From Lachnospiraceae bacterium (lineage in GTDB: Bacteria > Bacillota > Clostridia > Lachnospirales > Lachnospiraceae): a stretch of DNA of 34,406 nucleotides. This document shows positions 22,425-29,569 of this stretch, in pieces (within the stretch, counting starts at the first letter, position 1; every line of letters starts with the position of its first letter). The translations under genes and the position numbers were made by a program. The stretch spans positions 1 through 34,406 of the forward strand of contig JAETRI010000049.1 in NCBI GenBank assembly GCA_021770245.1, written 5' to 3'. The notes below the pieces were generated by a model, which was not told where the DNA came from, searched no databases, and saw only the letters and a list, made by a program, of their open reading frames with translations.

Positions 22425-22464
22425 AAGCGCCAGATGACAGAGTAAATCATTTGGCGCTTTCTTC
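22425..22464 (+). terminator. Intrinsic terminator of the toxin-antitoxin operon
   Basis: AAGCGCCAGATGA (22425-22437) pairs with TCATTTGGCGCTT (22447-22459), one G-T wobble, followed by TTTCTT. The region 22465-22578 beyond it shows no gene. Confidence 0.9.
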
Positions 22465-22578
22465 CATTTAAGGATTATTTACCATATTTCTGATGAACCC
22501 TCTGCATCCACCCACATTGGAGAAATTAAGAAAGTATTTCAATCAGTTCTTCCTGCCCAATTTATTCTGTATTATAAT

Positions 22579-23823
22579 TTATCCCTGCAGCGGAAGCCGC
22601 ACCGCGCCGATCTGCCTGATTCTCATGGGAAATACGTTCTTACTTCCCACAAATCCTGCCATGTAATCCACATATGCTTCTTCCTTCTTCAGGGGAAGAA
22701 CGCACAGGATCACCCCGGCGAAGCCGCCTCCGTGCACCCGGCACGCCCCGTCCCCGATTCGATCCAGAAACAGACGGGTCAGCGCCAGAGCCAATGCCAC
22801 CTTCTGTTCACCGGCAGCCTCCTGTGTATAGCAGTTCTGCAGCCATTCCCAGGATGAATGGCCCGACTCGTCCAGCAGCTGCAGCAGCCTGTCCGTACGG
22901 CCTTCCTCCATCGCCCCTGCCGCTTCCTTCACCCGTTCGTTTTCCCGGAAAAAATGCATGGCCCGTAAAACGGCCCTGTCATTGGGAATCCTTCCCCAGG
23001 CATCCAACAGTTCCTCCAGGCTGGATTCGCAGAGCCTTTCTACGCCGAGGGCTGCCGCCGCCTCCCCCATTTCCAGCGGAATACGGGAATATTCCGGGCC
23101 GAGATCGCCATGGCCCCTGCCCGTATTGACGATCACCAGCCCATAGCCCGCCTCCCGAAGGGAAAACGGGATCCTGCTGTATACCGGCTTTTCCTTGTCT
23201 CCAAAATCCAGACGGATCATCCCTCCCACGGCGCAGGCCAGCTGATCCATCATTCCGGATGCCTTTTTCCAATATACGTTTTCCGCATATTGGCCGGCCC
23301 GCGCGCAATCGGCGCAGCTCATGGTATCCGCATTGAAGAAATGATTTGCCATGGCGCAAAGCAGCATTTCAAAGGAGGCGGAAGAGCTTACGCCTGCGGC
23401 GGAAATCACATTGGAGGATACATAGGCATCAAACCCTCCGATCCGAAATCCCAGCCTTTGGATCCCCTCCGCCAGGCCGGCCGCCAGAGCCCGGGTGCCC
23501 TGTCGCCTTTCCACCGCCTCCGGATTCGACACATCCACCAGGATCTCTTCTTCATATCCCTCGCTGCGGAGGCGGATTGTATGGCTGTTATTGGGCCATG
23601 CCGCCCCGATCGTATCCATGTCAATGGCGGAGGCAATCACCTCTCCCCCATTGTGATCCGTATGGTTTCCCAACAGCTCCATCCTGCCCGGCGCGGAGAA
23701 AAATTCCGCCTGCTTTCGGTGATATACCCGGGAAAAATTCTCCCCGAGAAGGCGGTAGCGCAACAGGCTCTCCTCACCCTCTCCATAGATTTTCTGCAGC
23801 TCCTTTTGACTCGGTAGTTTCAT
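22579..23823 (-). CDS. galK: Galactokinase-like GHMP sugar kinase
   Basis: The 414-aa GHMP kinase shows all three family motifs: APGRMELLGNHTDHNGG (about 44-60), AGVSSSASFEMLL (about 144-156) and VHGGGFAGVILCV near 365-377. The catalytic Asp region SGMMDQLACAVGG is present. The galactokinase signature normally reads GRxNLIGEHTDYN; here N is E, E is N and Y is H. Since those positions contact galactose, the natural sugar may differ. Start 23823 has GAAAGGAGTAAA, next to a repeat element. It is divergent from the AraC-type regulator, its probable controller. Expected reaction: sugar + ATP to sugar 1-phosphate. No galE or galT is in the window. Confidence 0.86.
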   Translation of the reverse strand: MKLPSQKELQKIYGEGEESLLRYRLLGENFSRVYHRKQAEFFSAPGRMELLGNHTDHNGGEVIASAIDMDTIGAAWPNNSHTIRLRSEGYEEEILVDVSNPEAVERRQGTRALAAGLAEGIQRLGFRIGGFDAYVSSNVISAAGVSSSASFEMLLCAMANHFFNADTMSCADCARAGQYAENVYWKKASGMMDQLACAVGGMIRLDFGDKEKPVYSRIPFSLREAGYGLVIVNTGRGHGDLGPEYSRIPLEMGEAAAALGVERLCESSLEELLDAWGRIPNDRAVLRAMHFFRENERVKEAAGAMEEGRTDRLLQLLDESGHSSWEWLQNCYTQEAAGEQKVALALALTRLFLDRIGDGACRVHGGGFAGVILCVLPLKKEEAYVDYMAGFVGSKNVFPMRIRQIGAVRLPLQG

Positions 23824-23834
23824 TTTACTCCTTT

Positions 23835-23980
23835 CATGCCGCGCCCTTTGCGGCACCGCAACATGAATCTTCGATTCATGTCTGAGAAATTGCGAATGCG
23901 ATTTCTCGTCTGTGATCCCATTTGGGCCGCCTGCGGCACAAATGCCGGGTTGAAAAAAGCCATCGGGCTTTTTTTCAACC
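23835..23980 (-). repeat. Multi-hairpin interspersed element, copy leading into galK
   Basis: It aligns in the opposite orientation with 16984-17109: shared CATGCCGC at the gene-proximal end, GATGCGATTTCTCRTCTGYGAT-like middle, TTTGGGCCGCCTGCGGCACAAAT and a final hairpin GGTTGAAAAAAGCC / GGGCTTTTTTTCAACC. The GCGGCATGAAAGGAG end supplies the galK SD. Copies differ by indels, so they are old or not mobile now. Confidence 0.8.
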
Positions 23981-24076
23981 TAACCTCGCATTCTGCCGTC
24001 TTGTTCGGCCTTCCCCTTCATTCTACCCTTCTGTTCGAAAAAAACCTTGAATATTTTCGTCCAAAAGGAGAATATC

Positions 24077-24106
24077 TTGCGCTTTATTTATATTTCATTG
24101 TATTAT
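24077..24106 (+). promoter_or_regulatory. Candidate promoter for the AraC-type gene
   Basis: -35 TTGCGC (24077-24082), 18-nt spacer, -10 TATTAT (24101-24106) in an AT-rich stretch. The ATG lies about 112 nt further on. Confidence 0.5.
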
Positions 24107-24217
24107 ATGGGTAAAATATTGAGGCAAAAGAAAGAAGTACAGAACAAACACAGAGGGCGGCCAAGCGTCTGTCCCGGACACGGGCCGGCCTCGCCTCTGT
24201 CCCGAAGGGAGCAGCAT

Positions 24218-25111
24218 ATGCAGATCATCACCAATTCTTTTCAAAAAGAAACGAAGAAGCACGGAAGCGACGGTTTCCCCTTCCTGGTAAGCCATGAAAG
24301 GCTCTCCCGGTATGAATCCGGCTCCTTTCGGTGGCACTGGCATCCGGAAATCGAAATCACGCTGGTGGAGGAGGGCAGAATGACTTATCGGGTCAATGAT
24401 CATCGTTTTTCCCTCAAAGCCGGGGATCTGCTGTTCGGAAATACAAATGTGCTCCATGCGGGCTTCATGGAGGATGGGGCAGACTGTATTTACACCGCCA
24501 TCACCTTTTCCCCCAGGCTCATCTACGGCTTTTCCCAAAGCAGCATCCATACGGACTATGTGGAACCCCTCCTGCAGGACTTCTCCCTTCCGGCCATCCG
24601 TTTCGACCCGTCGCACAGCCGTCATGATTCCTTTGGAAAAATCGTGGAAAAGCTTCTGCATCTGGACGAACAAAGGCCGCCCTTTTATGAACTGGAGATC
24701 ACGGCCGAGCTGCTGCTCTTCTGGAAGGAGCTCCTCTCTCACCGGCCCTTTGCGTCTTCCTGCCCCTCCCACAGCCGGACAGAATATGAACGCATCCGGA
24801 AAATACTCGGCTACATAGAGAAAAATTACAGCCGCCAGATCCGCCTGAAGGATATCTCAGAGCATATCCATCTGTGTGAAAGCGAATGCTGTCGGCTTTT
24901 TAAACGTTATATGAACCAGCCCCTTTCCTCCTTCCTGCAGGAATACCGCATCGAACGAAGCCTGGAGGCCTTGGCCTTTGGAGACATGCCCATCGGACGC
25001 GTATCAGAGGAAGCGGGCTTTTCGGACTCCAACTATTATACGAAGGTCTTTCAGAAAAAGATGGGATGCAGCCCCCGGCAATATCGTCAGAGGAACCGGG
25101 AAAGAGCCTGA
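24218..25111 (+). CDS. AraC/XylS-type transcriptional regulator
   Basis: The 297-aa protein has an N-terminal cupin-like sensing domain (about 20-150: HWHPEIEITLVEEG, LKAGDLLFGNTNVLH) and two C-terminal helix-turn-helices (about 200-295). The latter show the family pattern: IRLKDISEHIHLCESECCRLFKRYM, then RVSEEAGFSDSNYYTKVFQKKMGCSPRQYR, split here for length. GAAGGGAGC precedes ATG 24218. It is divergent from the galK-like gene, with about 390 nt between, so it probably senses a sugar or derivative and controls that kinase. The HxHxE-like metal pattern in the cupin is suggestive but not proof of metal binding. Confidence 0.92.
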   Translation: MQIITNSFQKETKKHGSDGFPFLVSHERLSRYESGSFRWHWHPEIEITLVEEGRMTYRVNDHRFSLKAGDLLFGNTNVLHAGFMEDGADCIYTAITFSPRLIYGFSQSSIHTDYVEPLLQDFSLPAIRFDPSHSRHDSFGKIVEKLLHLDEQRPPFYELEITAELLLFWKELLSHRPFASSCPSHSRTEYERIRKILGYIEKNYSRQIRLKDISEHIHLCESECCRLFKRYMNQPLSSFLQEYRIERSLEALAFGDMPIGRVSEEAGFSDSNYYTKVFQKKMGCSPRQYRQRNRERA

Positions 25112-25119
25112 AGGGCCGC

Positions 25120-25548
25120 CTATTTTTGTGCCTTCCGGGATTGCTGCCCGTTCATCCGATACAGGGTGTATCCGAACATACCGAAGGTACCGAAAAGGAA
25201 TGTGAAGTAGACGGCCGCGATCGGGGTGGAGGTTTTCACACCTTCCACATTCGCATACAGCTTTCCATCGGACAGATAGGCCTTGACCGTGCCTCCCTCC
25301 GGATAGCCCGCAAGGCCGTGGACATTGTGCAGTTCCTGCTCCCTTCCTTCGTATTCCACCATGACCTCATAAAAGGTAGTACGGTTTCCCGTCGTCTTGT
25401 TAACCAGCGACCGGCTTCCCGCGCTTACCACCGTCGCCTTCACTTCCTCGTATTCCGGATTACTCCTATCCATGGCAAACCACAGAAACACCGTGGCCAC
25501 CAGACAGAGCGCCGTGAGAAGCCACAAAACCGAAATTTTTATTTTCAT
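25120..25548 (-). CDS. DUF3592-like membrane protein
   Basis: The 142-aa protein has a membrane helix at about 6-26 (SVLWLLTALCLVATVFLWF) and another near 108-130 (IAAVYFTFLFGTFGMFGYTLY). Between them is a beta-rich extracytoplasmic domain (KATVVSAGSR, FYEVMVEYEGREQEL, GGTVKAYLSDGKLY). This layout is typical of DUF3592 proteins of unknown function. Start 25548 has GAAAGGATTATC, partly supplied by a repeat fragment. It lies 22 nt after the APH-family gene, so the two are likely co-transcribed. The assignment is by topology and strand pattern. Confidence 0.7.
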   Translation of the reverse strand: MKIKISVLWLLTALCLVATVFLWFAMDRSNPEYEEVKATVVSAGSRSLVNKTTGNRTTFYEVMVEYEGREQELHNVHGLAGYPEGGTVKAYLSDGKLYANVEGVKTSTPIAAVYFTFLFGTFGMFGYTLYRMNGQQSRKAQK

Positions 25549-25575
25549 GATAATCCTTTCATGCCGCGTCCTATG
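25549..25575 (-). repeat. Fragment of the multi-hairpin element over the APH stop codon
   Basis: Minus strand: TGTCGCATAGGACGCGGCATGAAAGGATTATC before ATG, given here in two pieces (TGTCGCATAGGAC, GCGGCATGAAAGGATTATC). It matches the ends of the elements before fic (GCCGCATAGGATGCGGCATGG) and galK. The TAG stop of the upstream gene is inside it. Confidence 0.6.
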
Positions 25576-26542
25576 CGACAGTATCAGCAATCCCCAGCTG
25601 CCCGTAGATCCAGTTATCCGTCAGATAGTCCTCCAGCGCCTTTTCCATGCGCCGCCTGCGTCCCTGTTCTCCTGCGGCCAGGATATTCTCCATATATTCG
25701 GCCAGATAATAAAAATAAGACGCGTAACAGTAATAGCAAAGGCGTTCCAGTCGCAGCGCCCGGCCCGGGCCCTGCTCCTCCAGCTGTCGGCTTATGGCCG
25801 CAATCCGTTCCCCGTCACACAGGAAAAACCAGGCGTCCCGTTCCGCCGGAGCCAGCTTGACGCTGTCCCAGTCCATGATCACGAACCTGTCCCCGTTCAG
25901 GATGCAGTTTCCGCCGGCATCTCCGTGGGTAATATGGAAATCGGCAGACTCCTCCTTTCCCGCCGTGCACCGGCCGGAAAAGAGCTTCAGCCGGCCGACG
26001 TAGCCCGTAAGCCGCTCCTTCCTCCCCTCGATCCCCCTTTTCACGCTGTCGGGCAGCCCCTTTGCATCCCACAGGTTCTTAAGACGGTCCAGGATTTCCG
26101 TCCCGAAGGTTTCCTCCTCCAGCCCAAGCCCGGACGCATCCAGCCGGTAGATCGGGATAAGATGGGCAAACAACCGCTCTACGGGATAGTCCTCCGTATG
26201 GATGCCCTCCTCAAATGTGAACACTGCCAGGACACCGCCGTCAAAGCTGCAGGAAAGCCGTCCGTCCACGGTCTTTCGCAGCGCCGGGATATGGGAAATC
26301 CCCTGGGCGGTCATATAGGCCATGGCCTTCAGGCTCCTCCTGTAGCTTTCCTGGTGATACCTCCAGCGGTCTATTTTCAGAAAATAGCAGCCGACAGCCG
26401 TACGGACCTTCCAGGTCTCCCCGAAAAACCCCCTGGGTGCAGCCGTGATCTCCAAAATCGGGAGGGCGTACTCGTCGGACAACAACCTGCTCAGCCGTCT
26501 CAAATAGGCGGGACTGCCTTCCCCTGCGGATATTTCCCGCAT
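25571..26542 (-). CDS. Aminoglycoside phosphotransferase (APH) family kinase
   Basis: The 323-aa kinase-fold protein has the catalytic loop HGDAGGNCIL (about 213-222), where HxDxxxxN is intact, followed by the metal-binding VIMDWDS. N-lobe Lys is probably in YFLKIDRW (about 54-61). These features fit choline/homoserine/spore-coat CotS-like kinases as well as antibiotic kinases; no substrate can be told. TGGAAGGGGTGAG precedes the start. The C-terminus runs into a repeat fragment that carries the stop codon, so the last few residues may not be ancestral. The 208-nt gap upstream holds a 128-bp repeat. Confidence 0.88.
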   Translation of the reverse strand: MREISAGEGSPAYLRRLSRLLSDEYALPILEITAAPRGFFGETWKVRTAVGCYFLKIDRWRYHQESYRRSLKAMAYMTAQGISHIPALRKTVDGRLSCSFDGGVLAVFTFEEGIHTEDYPVERLFAHLIPIYRLDASGLGLEEETFGTEILDRLKNLWDAKGLPDSVKRGIEGRKERLTGYVGRLKLFSGRCTAGKEESADFHITHGDAGGNCILNGDRFVIMDWDSVKLAPAERDAWFFLCDGERIAAISRQLEEQGPGRALRLERLCYYCYASYFYYLAEYMENILAAGEQGRRRRMEKALEDYLTDNWIYGQLGIADTVA

Positions 26543-26622
26543 CCTTTCTCACCCCTTCCACGATAGATACAGGACAAACGCACAAACGGCCCCGCACCCA
26601 TCTGCCATTCCCGGACATTTCA

Positions 26623-26750
26623 GTCAATAACCCCGCCGCAAGCAGCAGGGCATGGAATTTGAAACGCCCCAAGGGGCGGGGTATTGACCCTCGCGGCATT
26701 CGCCAAGCCAATGAAATTGGCTTTATGCTCGCGCAAGCGCGGCACTTGGC
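26623..26750 (-). repeat. 128-bp interspersed element, copy 1
   Basis: Identical to 30716-30843 at 127 of 128 positions, in the same orientation. The first half is bounded by near-inverted repeats GTCAATAACCCCGCC and GGCGGGGTATTGAC. The second half is bounded by GCCAAG / CTTGGC with inner hairpins (AAGCCAAT/ATTGGCTT; GCGCAAGCGC). It ends exactly at the last base before the stop codon of the metallophosphoesterase gene. Confidence 0.92.
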
Positions 26751-27176
26751 TCATTGCTCGCGGCGCCTTCCCTCCTGCCTGGGATAGGAAAGGCTGCCCG
26801 GATTGATGGCCGTCACTTCCCTGCCGATATCGATCAGGGGTTTGTGGGTATGCCCGAACATCACGATATCAGCCTCCCGGGCGGCCGCCTCCTCCTTCAA
26901 CACGGTATTTCCCATAGATACATAATAATTGTGGCCATGGGTAAGCCATACCCGGTAGTTTCCGATCCGGAACTCCCGTTCCTTGGGCAGGCCGCAGAAA
27001 AAATCATTGTTTCCTGCAACGATTTCCATCGGGCAGCCCGCTTTTTCCATATAGAAGAGCTCTTTTCCCTCGCAGTCCCCGCAATGGATCAACATATCTA
27101 TGGGCTTCACCCGTCCGATCAGCCGCAGGAAATTATCGTCCCTCCTGTGGGTATCGCTGATTATCAGTATTTTCAT
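26751..27176 (-). CDS. YfcE/MJ0936-type metallophosphoesterase, apparently clipped at the C-terminus
   Basis: The 141-aa phosphoesterase has the calcineurin-like metal motifs: SDTH (about 8-11), HCGDCEG (about 31-37), AGNNDF (about 54-59), LTHGHNY (about 79-85) and FGHTHKP (about 107-113), then NPGSLSYPRQ. Homologues usually continue some 15-20 residues past this last motif with a final beta strand. Here the frame reads EGRRREQ and stops exactly where the 128-bp repeat begins. Metal ligands are intact, so it may still work. It follows rdgB by 35 nt, in a common Clostridia order (RNA methyltransferase, rdgB, phosphodiesterase). Confidence 0.9.
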   Translation of the reverse strand: MKILIISDTHRRDDNFLRLIGRVKPIDMLIHCGDCEGKELFYMEKAGCPMEIVAGNNDFFCGLPKEREFRIGNYRVWLTHGHNYYVSMGNTVLKEEAAAREADIVMFGHTHKPLIDIGREVTAINPGSLSYPRQEGRRREQ

Positions 27177-27211
27177 CCGCCGTACCTGTCTTTCCGCCGT
27201 CTATTTTTCGT

Positions 27212-27826
27212 TCATATCAATGACGCCAGACGTTCCTTCATCAGGCGCAGGGCATTTCCTCTATGGCTGATCCGGTTCTTCACCTCGCTGTCCAGCTGTG
27301 CCGTGGAACAGCCGTATTCCTCCACATAAAAAATGGGGTCATAGCCGAATCCGTTGCTCCCCCTCTCTTCCCAGCCGATATAGCCCTCTATCGTACCGCG
27401 TACCACCAGTTCCTTCTTTTCTCCGTCCGCAGACGGCACCACGGCGGCTACCGCACATACAAACCGGGCCGTACGCTTTTCCTTCGGTACGCCTGTAAGC
27501 CGACGGATCAGCTCCGCGTTTTTGACCCGGTAGGAGGTATCCTCCCCCATATACCGGGCGGAATAGATCCCCGGCTCTTTGTTCAGATAATCGATCTCCA
27601 GGCCGGAGTCGTCCGCCAGCACGATTTCTCCCCCGGAAGTATGCTCCGCCACCGCCCGCGCCTTGATCAGGGCGTTTTCCTCAAAGGTGGTTCCGTCCTC
27701 CACGATATCCGGCGAAATCCCCGCCTCCTTCATGGAAAGCAGCTCCACATCCATATCTTCCATGATCATGCGGATTTCCCGCATTTTCCCTTCGTTCCCG
27801 GTGGCAAACAGGATTTTTTTTCTCAT
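27212..27826 (-). CDS. rdgB: XTP/dITP diphosphatase (RdgB/HAM1)
   Basis: The 204-aa nucleotide-pool sanitiser hydrolyses dITP and XTP to monophosphates. The N-terminal FATGNEGKMREI binds substrate; LADDSGLEID holds the metal-binding Asp pair (about 69-78); GSNGFGYDPIF and SHRGNALR are the remaining signatures. Full length for the family. ATG overlaps the stop of the upstream methyltransferase gene by 4 nt (ATGA), so translation is coupled and it depends on the leaderless promoter at 28984. Confidence 0.97.
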   Translation of the reverse strand: MRKKILFATGNEGKMREIRMIMEDMDVELLSMKEAGISPDIVEDGTTFEENALIKARAVAEHTSGGEIVLADDSGLEIDYLNKEPGIYSARYMGEDTSYRVKNAELIRRLTGVPKEKRTARFVCAVAAVVPSADGEKKELVVRGTIEGYIGWEERGSNGFGYDPIFYVEEYGCSTAQLDSEVKNRISHRGNALRLMKERLASLI

Positions 27827-28977
27827 TTCGACCCACTCCTTCTCGGCGGTTTCGGCCCCGCATACTGATAAAAATAGGTTTTCATCATGCCGTTATAGAT
27901 CTTCCTGTTTTTATCCGCCTTTCTGCCGATATCCCTCTGTGCGTTCTCATAGGCGCTGATCACATACATCGACCAGGAATCCAGCGCACGGAAACGCTCT
28001 CCCAGCTCCCGATACAGCCCTTCCAGCGCTTCCTTTTCCTCCAGACGTTCTCCGTAGGGCGGATTTGTGATCAAGAACCCGTATTTCTTCGGATGGCTCA
28101 TCTGTGCCACCGCCCTTCTCTGAAAATGGATTTTCCCTTCCACGCCGGCCAGCCTGGCATTTTCTCTGGCAATGGAAACCATCTTATCGTCGATATCATA
28201 GCCCTGGATATCCGTGTCCGCGTCCCAATCGATCTGCTCCTGTGCTTCCTCCAACGCGTCCTCCCAGAGCGCCTCCCCCACCACATGGGGCCATTTGCGG
28301 GCCGTAAAGTCCCGTTTCATTCCCGGCGCCATGCCCATGGCCATCATGGCCGCTTCGATGGGAATGGTACCGCTTCCGCAGAACGGATCCACCAGGATCC
28401 GGTTCCCCCGCCAGGGCGTTAACAGGATCAGTCCCGCCGCCAGATTTTCCGCGATGGGCGCCTTGGCCACCAGCTTCCGGTAACCTCTCTTATGTAGGGA
28501 ATCCCCGGTGGTATCCAGACCCACCGTCACCTCATCCTTCATCAGGAAGACGCGGAGCGGAAAGCTTTCTCCGTCCTCCGCGAACCATTCCGTATGATGG
28601 GTTCCCTTCAGCCGTTCCACCATCGCCTTTTTCATAACGGACTGGATATCCGACGGGCTGAACAGCCGGCTCTTCACACTGGCCGCCTTGGCTACCCAGA
28701 ATTTCCCGTCCGACGGGATATAGTCCTCCCAGGGGAGCGCCCTCGTCCCCTGAAAAAGCTCCTCGAAGGTTTCCGCGCGAAAAACACCCACCTGAATCAG
28801 GATCCGTTCCGCGCTGCGCAGGAAAATATTGGCCCGGCACACCGCTTCCTCGTCCCCGAAAAAGGTGACGCGGCCGTCCTCCACCCTGGTAATGTCATAT
28901 CCCAAATCAATAATTTCTTTTTTTAATACAGACTCCAGGCCAAAGTGGCAGGGAGCGATCAATTCAAATTTTCTCAT
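27823..28977 (-). CDS. THUMP-domain class I SAM-dependent RNA methyltransferase (RlmL/YpsC-like)
   Basis: The 384-aa protein has an N-terminal THUMP RNA-binding domain (about 1-155, start MRKFELIAPCHFGLESVL) and a methyltransferase domain with VDPFCGSGTIPIEAA (about 195-209) and the N6-type catalytic motif TNPPYGERL (about 302-310). The NPPY motif suggests N-methylation of a base (guanine N2 in RlmL-type enzymes). The start is the family's usual one, yet no SD precedes it, and the -10 box ends 6 nt upstream. The gene therefore appears leaderless. It is first in the operon with rdgB and the phosphoesterase. Confidence 0.93.
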   Translation of the reverse strand: MRKFELIAPCHFGLESVLKKEIIDLGYDITRVEDGRVTFFGDEEAVCRANIFLRSAERILIQVGVFRAETFEELFQGTRALPWEDYIPSDGKFWVAKAASVKSRLFSPSDIQSVMKKAMVERLKGTHHTEWFAEDGESFPLRVFLMKDEVTVGLDTTGDSLHKRGYRKLVAKAPIAENLAAGLILLTPWRGNRILVDPFCGSGTIPIEAAMMAMGMAPGMKRDFTARKWPHVVGEALWEDALEEAQEQIDWDADTDIQGYDIDDKMVSIARENARLAGVEGKIHFQRRAVAQMSHPKKYGFLITNPPYGERLEEKEALEGLYRELGERFRALDSWSMYVISAYENAQRDIGRKADKNRKIYNGMMKTYFYQYAGPKPPRRSGSK

Positions 28978-28983
28978 AGGTAT

Positions 28984-29012
28984 ATATTACGTTCATTTTC
29001 ATACGGCGTCAA
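28984..29012 (-). promoter_or_regulatory. Promoter giving a likely leaderless mRNA
   Basis: Minus strand: -35 TTGACG (29007-29012), 17-nt spacer, -10 TAATAT (28984-28989). Only ATACCT separates the -10 box from the ATG at 28977, so transcription should start at or next to the A of the start codon. Confidence 0.72.
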
Positions 29013-29045
29013 TCACAATCTGCCGGGAATCCAGGACAAACGCAT

Positions 29046-29105
29046 AAAAACCCCTGCGTCCCATGCGCTGCGGGGCAAGGCAGGGGTGCGCATGGGACGC
29101 AGGGG
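29046..29105 (-). terminator. Strong intrinsic terminator after the Asn/Gln-rich small gene
   Basis: Arms 29051-29068 and 29088-29105 are perfectly complementary (18 bp) around a 19-nt loop, followed on the minus strand by TTTTT. It ends the small-gene transcript and insulates the leaderless promoter next to it. Confidence 0.85.
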
Positions 29106-29137
29106 CTTTCAAGCGTTCGCCACAGCCATCGACACAA

Positions 29138-29236
29138 AGGCCGGGACAGCCGCTTTCGCGCGGCCGTCCCGGCCTGTTGCGGTGCGCCCTGCGGCGCACA
29201 TCTCCAGAAGCCGCCCCGGCCAAGCCGGGGACGGCG
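29138..29236. other. Cluster of further GC-rich hairpins 3' of the small gene
   Basis: AGGCCGGGACAGCCGC (from 29138) pairs with GCGGCCGTCCCGGCCT, one mismatch. TGCGCCCTGCGGCGCA forms a second stem. CCGCCCCGGC with GCCGGGGACGG forms a third (about 29212-29235). All lie in the 3' region of the small minus-strand gene, before its terminator. Confidence 0.6.
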
Positions 29237-29249
29237 TTATGCAGCCCGA

Positions 29250-29417
29250 TTAATAGTTGTCGTGGCAGTTGGAAGAACTGTTCTGGCTCTTGTTCTGGCT
29301 GGAGTTCTCAGACTTGTTCTTCTGGCTCTGGTTGCTGCTGTTCTGGCTGTTGTTCTGGCTGTTGCTGTTCTGGCTCTTGTTCTGATTGTTGTTCTGGTTG
29401 TAATCATTCTTAGACAT
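29250..29417 (-). CDS. 55-residue Asn/Gln/Ser-rich low-complexity small protein
   Basis: Minus strand: GGAGG, 8 nt, ATG (29417), 55 codons, TAA. The protein starts MSKNDYNQNN and is built of SQN and NSQN-like steps; Asn, Gln, Ser and Lys make up about 90 per cent, and it ends CHDNY. A second ATG three bases upstream is possible. A strong terminator and several hairpins follow the stop. I do not know its function. Low-complexity N/Q/S proteins of this size are reminiscent of small spore or surface-associated proteins, but this is only an analogy. The repeats may come from slippage. The SD, the uninterrupted frame and the terminator make it a real gene. Confidence 0.75.
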   Translation of the reverse strand: MSKNDYNQNNNQNKSQNSNSQNNSQNSSNQSQKNKSENSSQNKSQNSSSNCHDNY

Positions 29418-29492
29418 CATTCATTCCTCCTGATTCTTTTTGGTTACAGGAGTATTATTTGAATTATTTCTTTTTTTATACATGAAAAAGAA

Positions 29493-29521
29493 TTGTTTTT
29501 AGCGATGCACAAGGATACAAT
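29493..29521 (+). promoter_or_regulatory. Promoter for the GNAT gene at 29570
   Basis: -35 TTGTTT (29493-29498), 17-nt spacer, -10 TACAAT (29516-29521); the ATG follows 48 nt later. Confidence 0.62.
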
Positions 29522-29569
29522 GAAGATACGAATGGAAAGCCGCCCGTTTTGGGCAGAAAGGGAAAAAAT

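Noticed and set aside
23836-24114. Plus-strand short frame across the multi-hairpin element before galK
   Set aside because: The frame is translated palindromic repeat sequence, without SD or conserved domain.
26241-26711. Minus-strand frame starting in the 128-bp element and running into the APH-family gene
   Set aside because: Out of frame with the kinase. The N-terminal part is repeat-derived sequence also found at 30716-30843.
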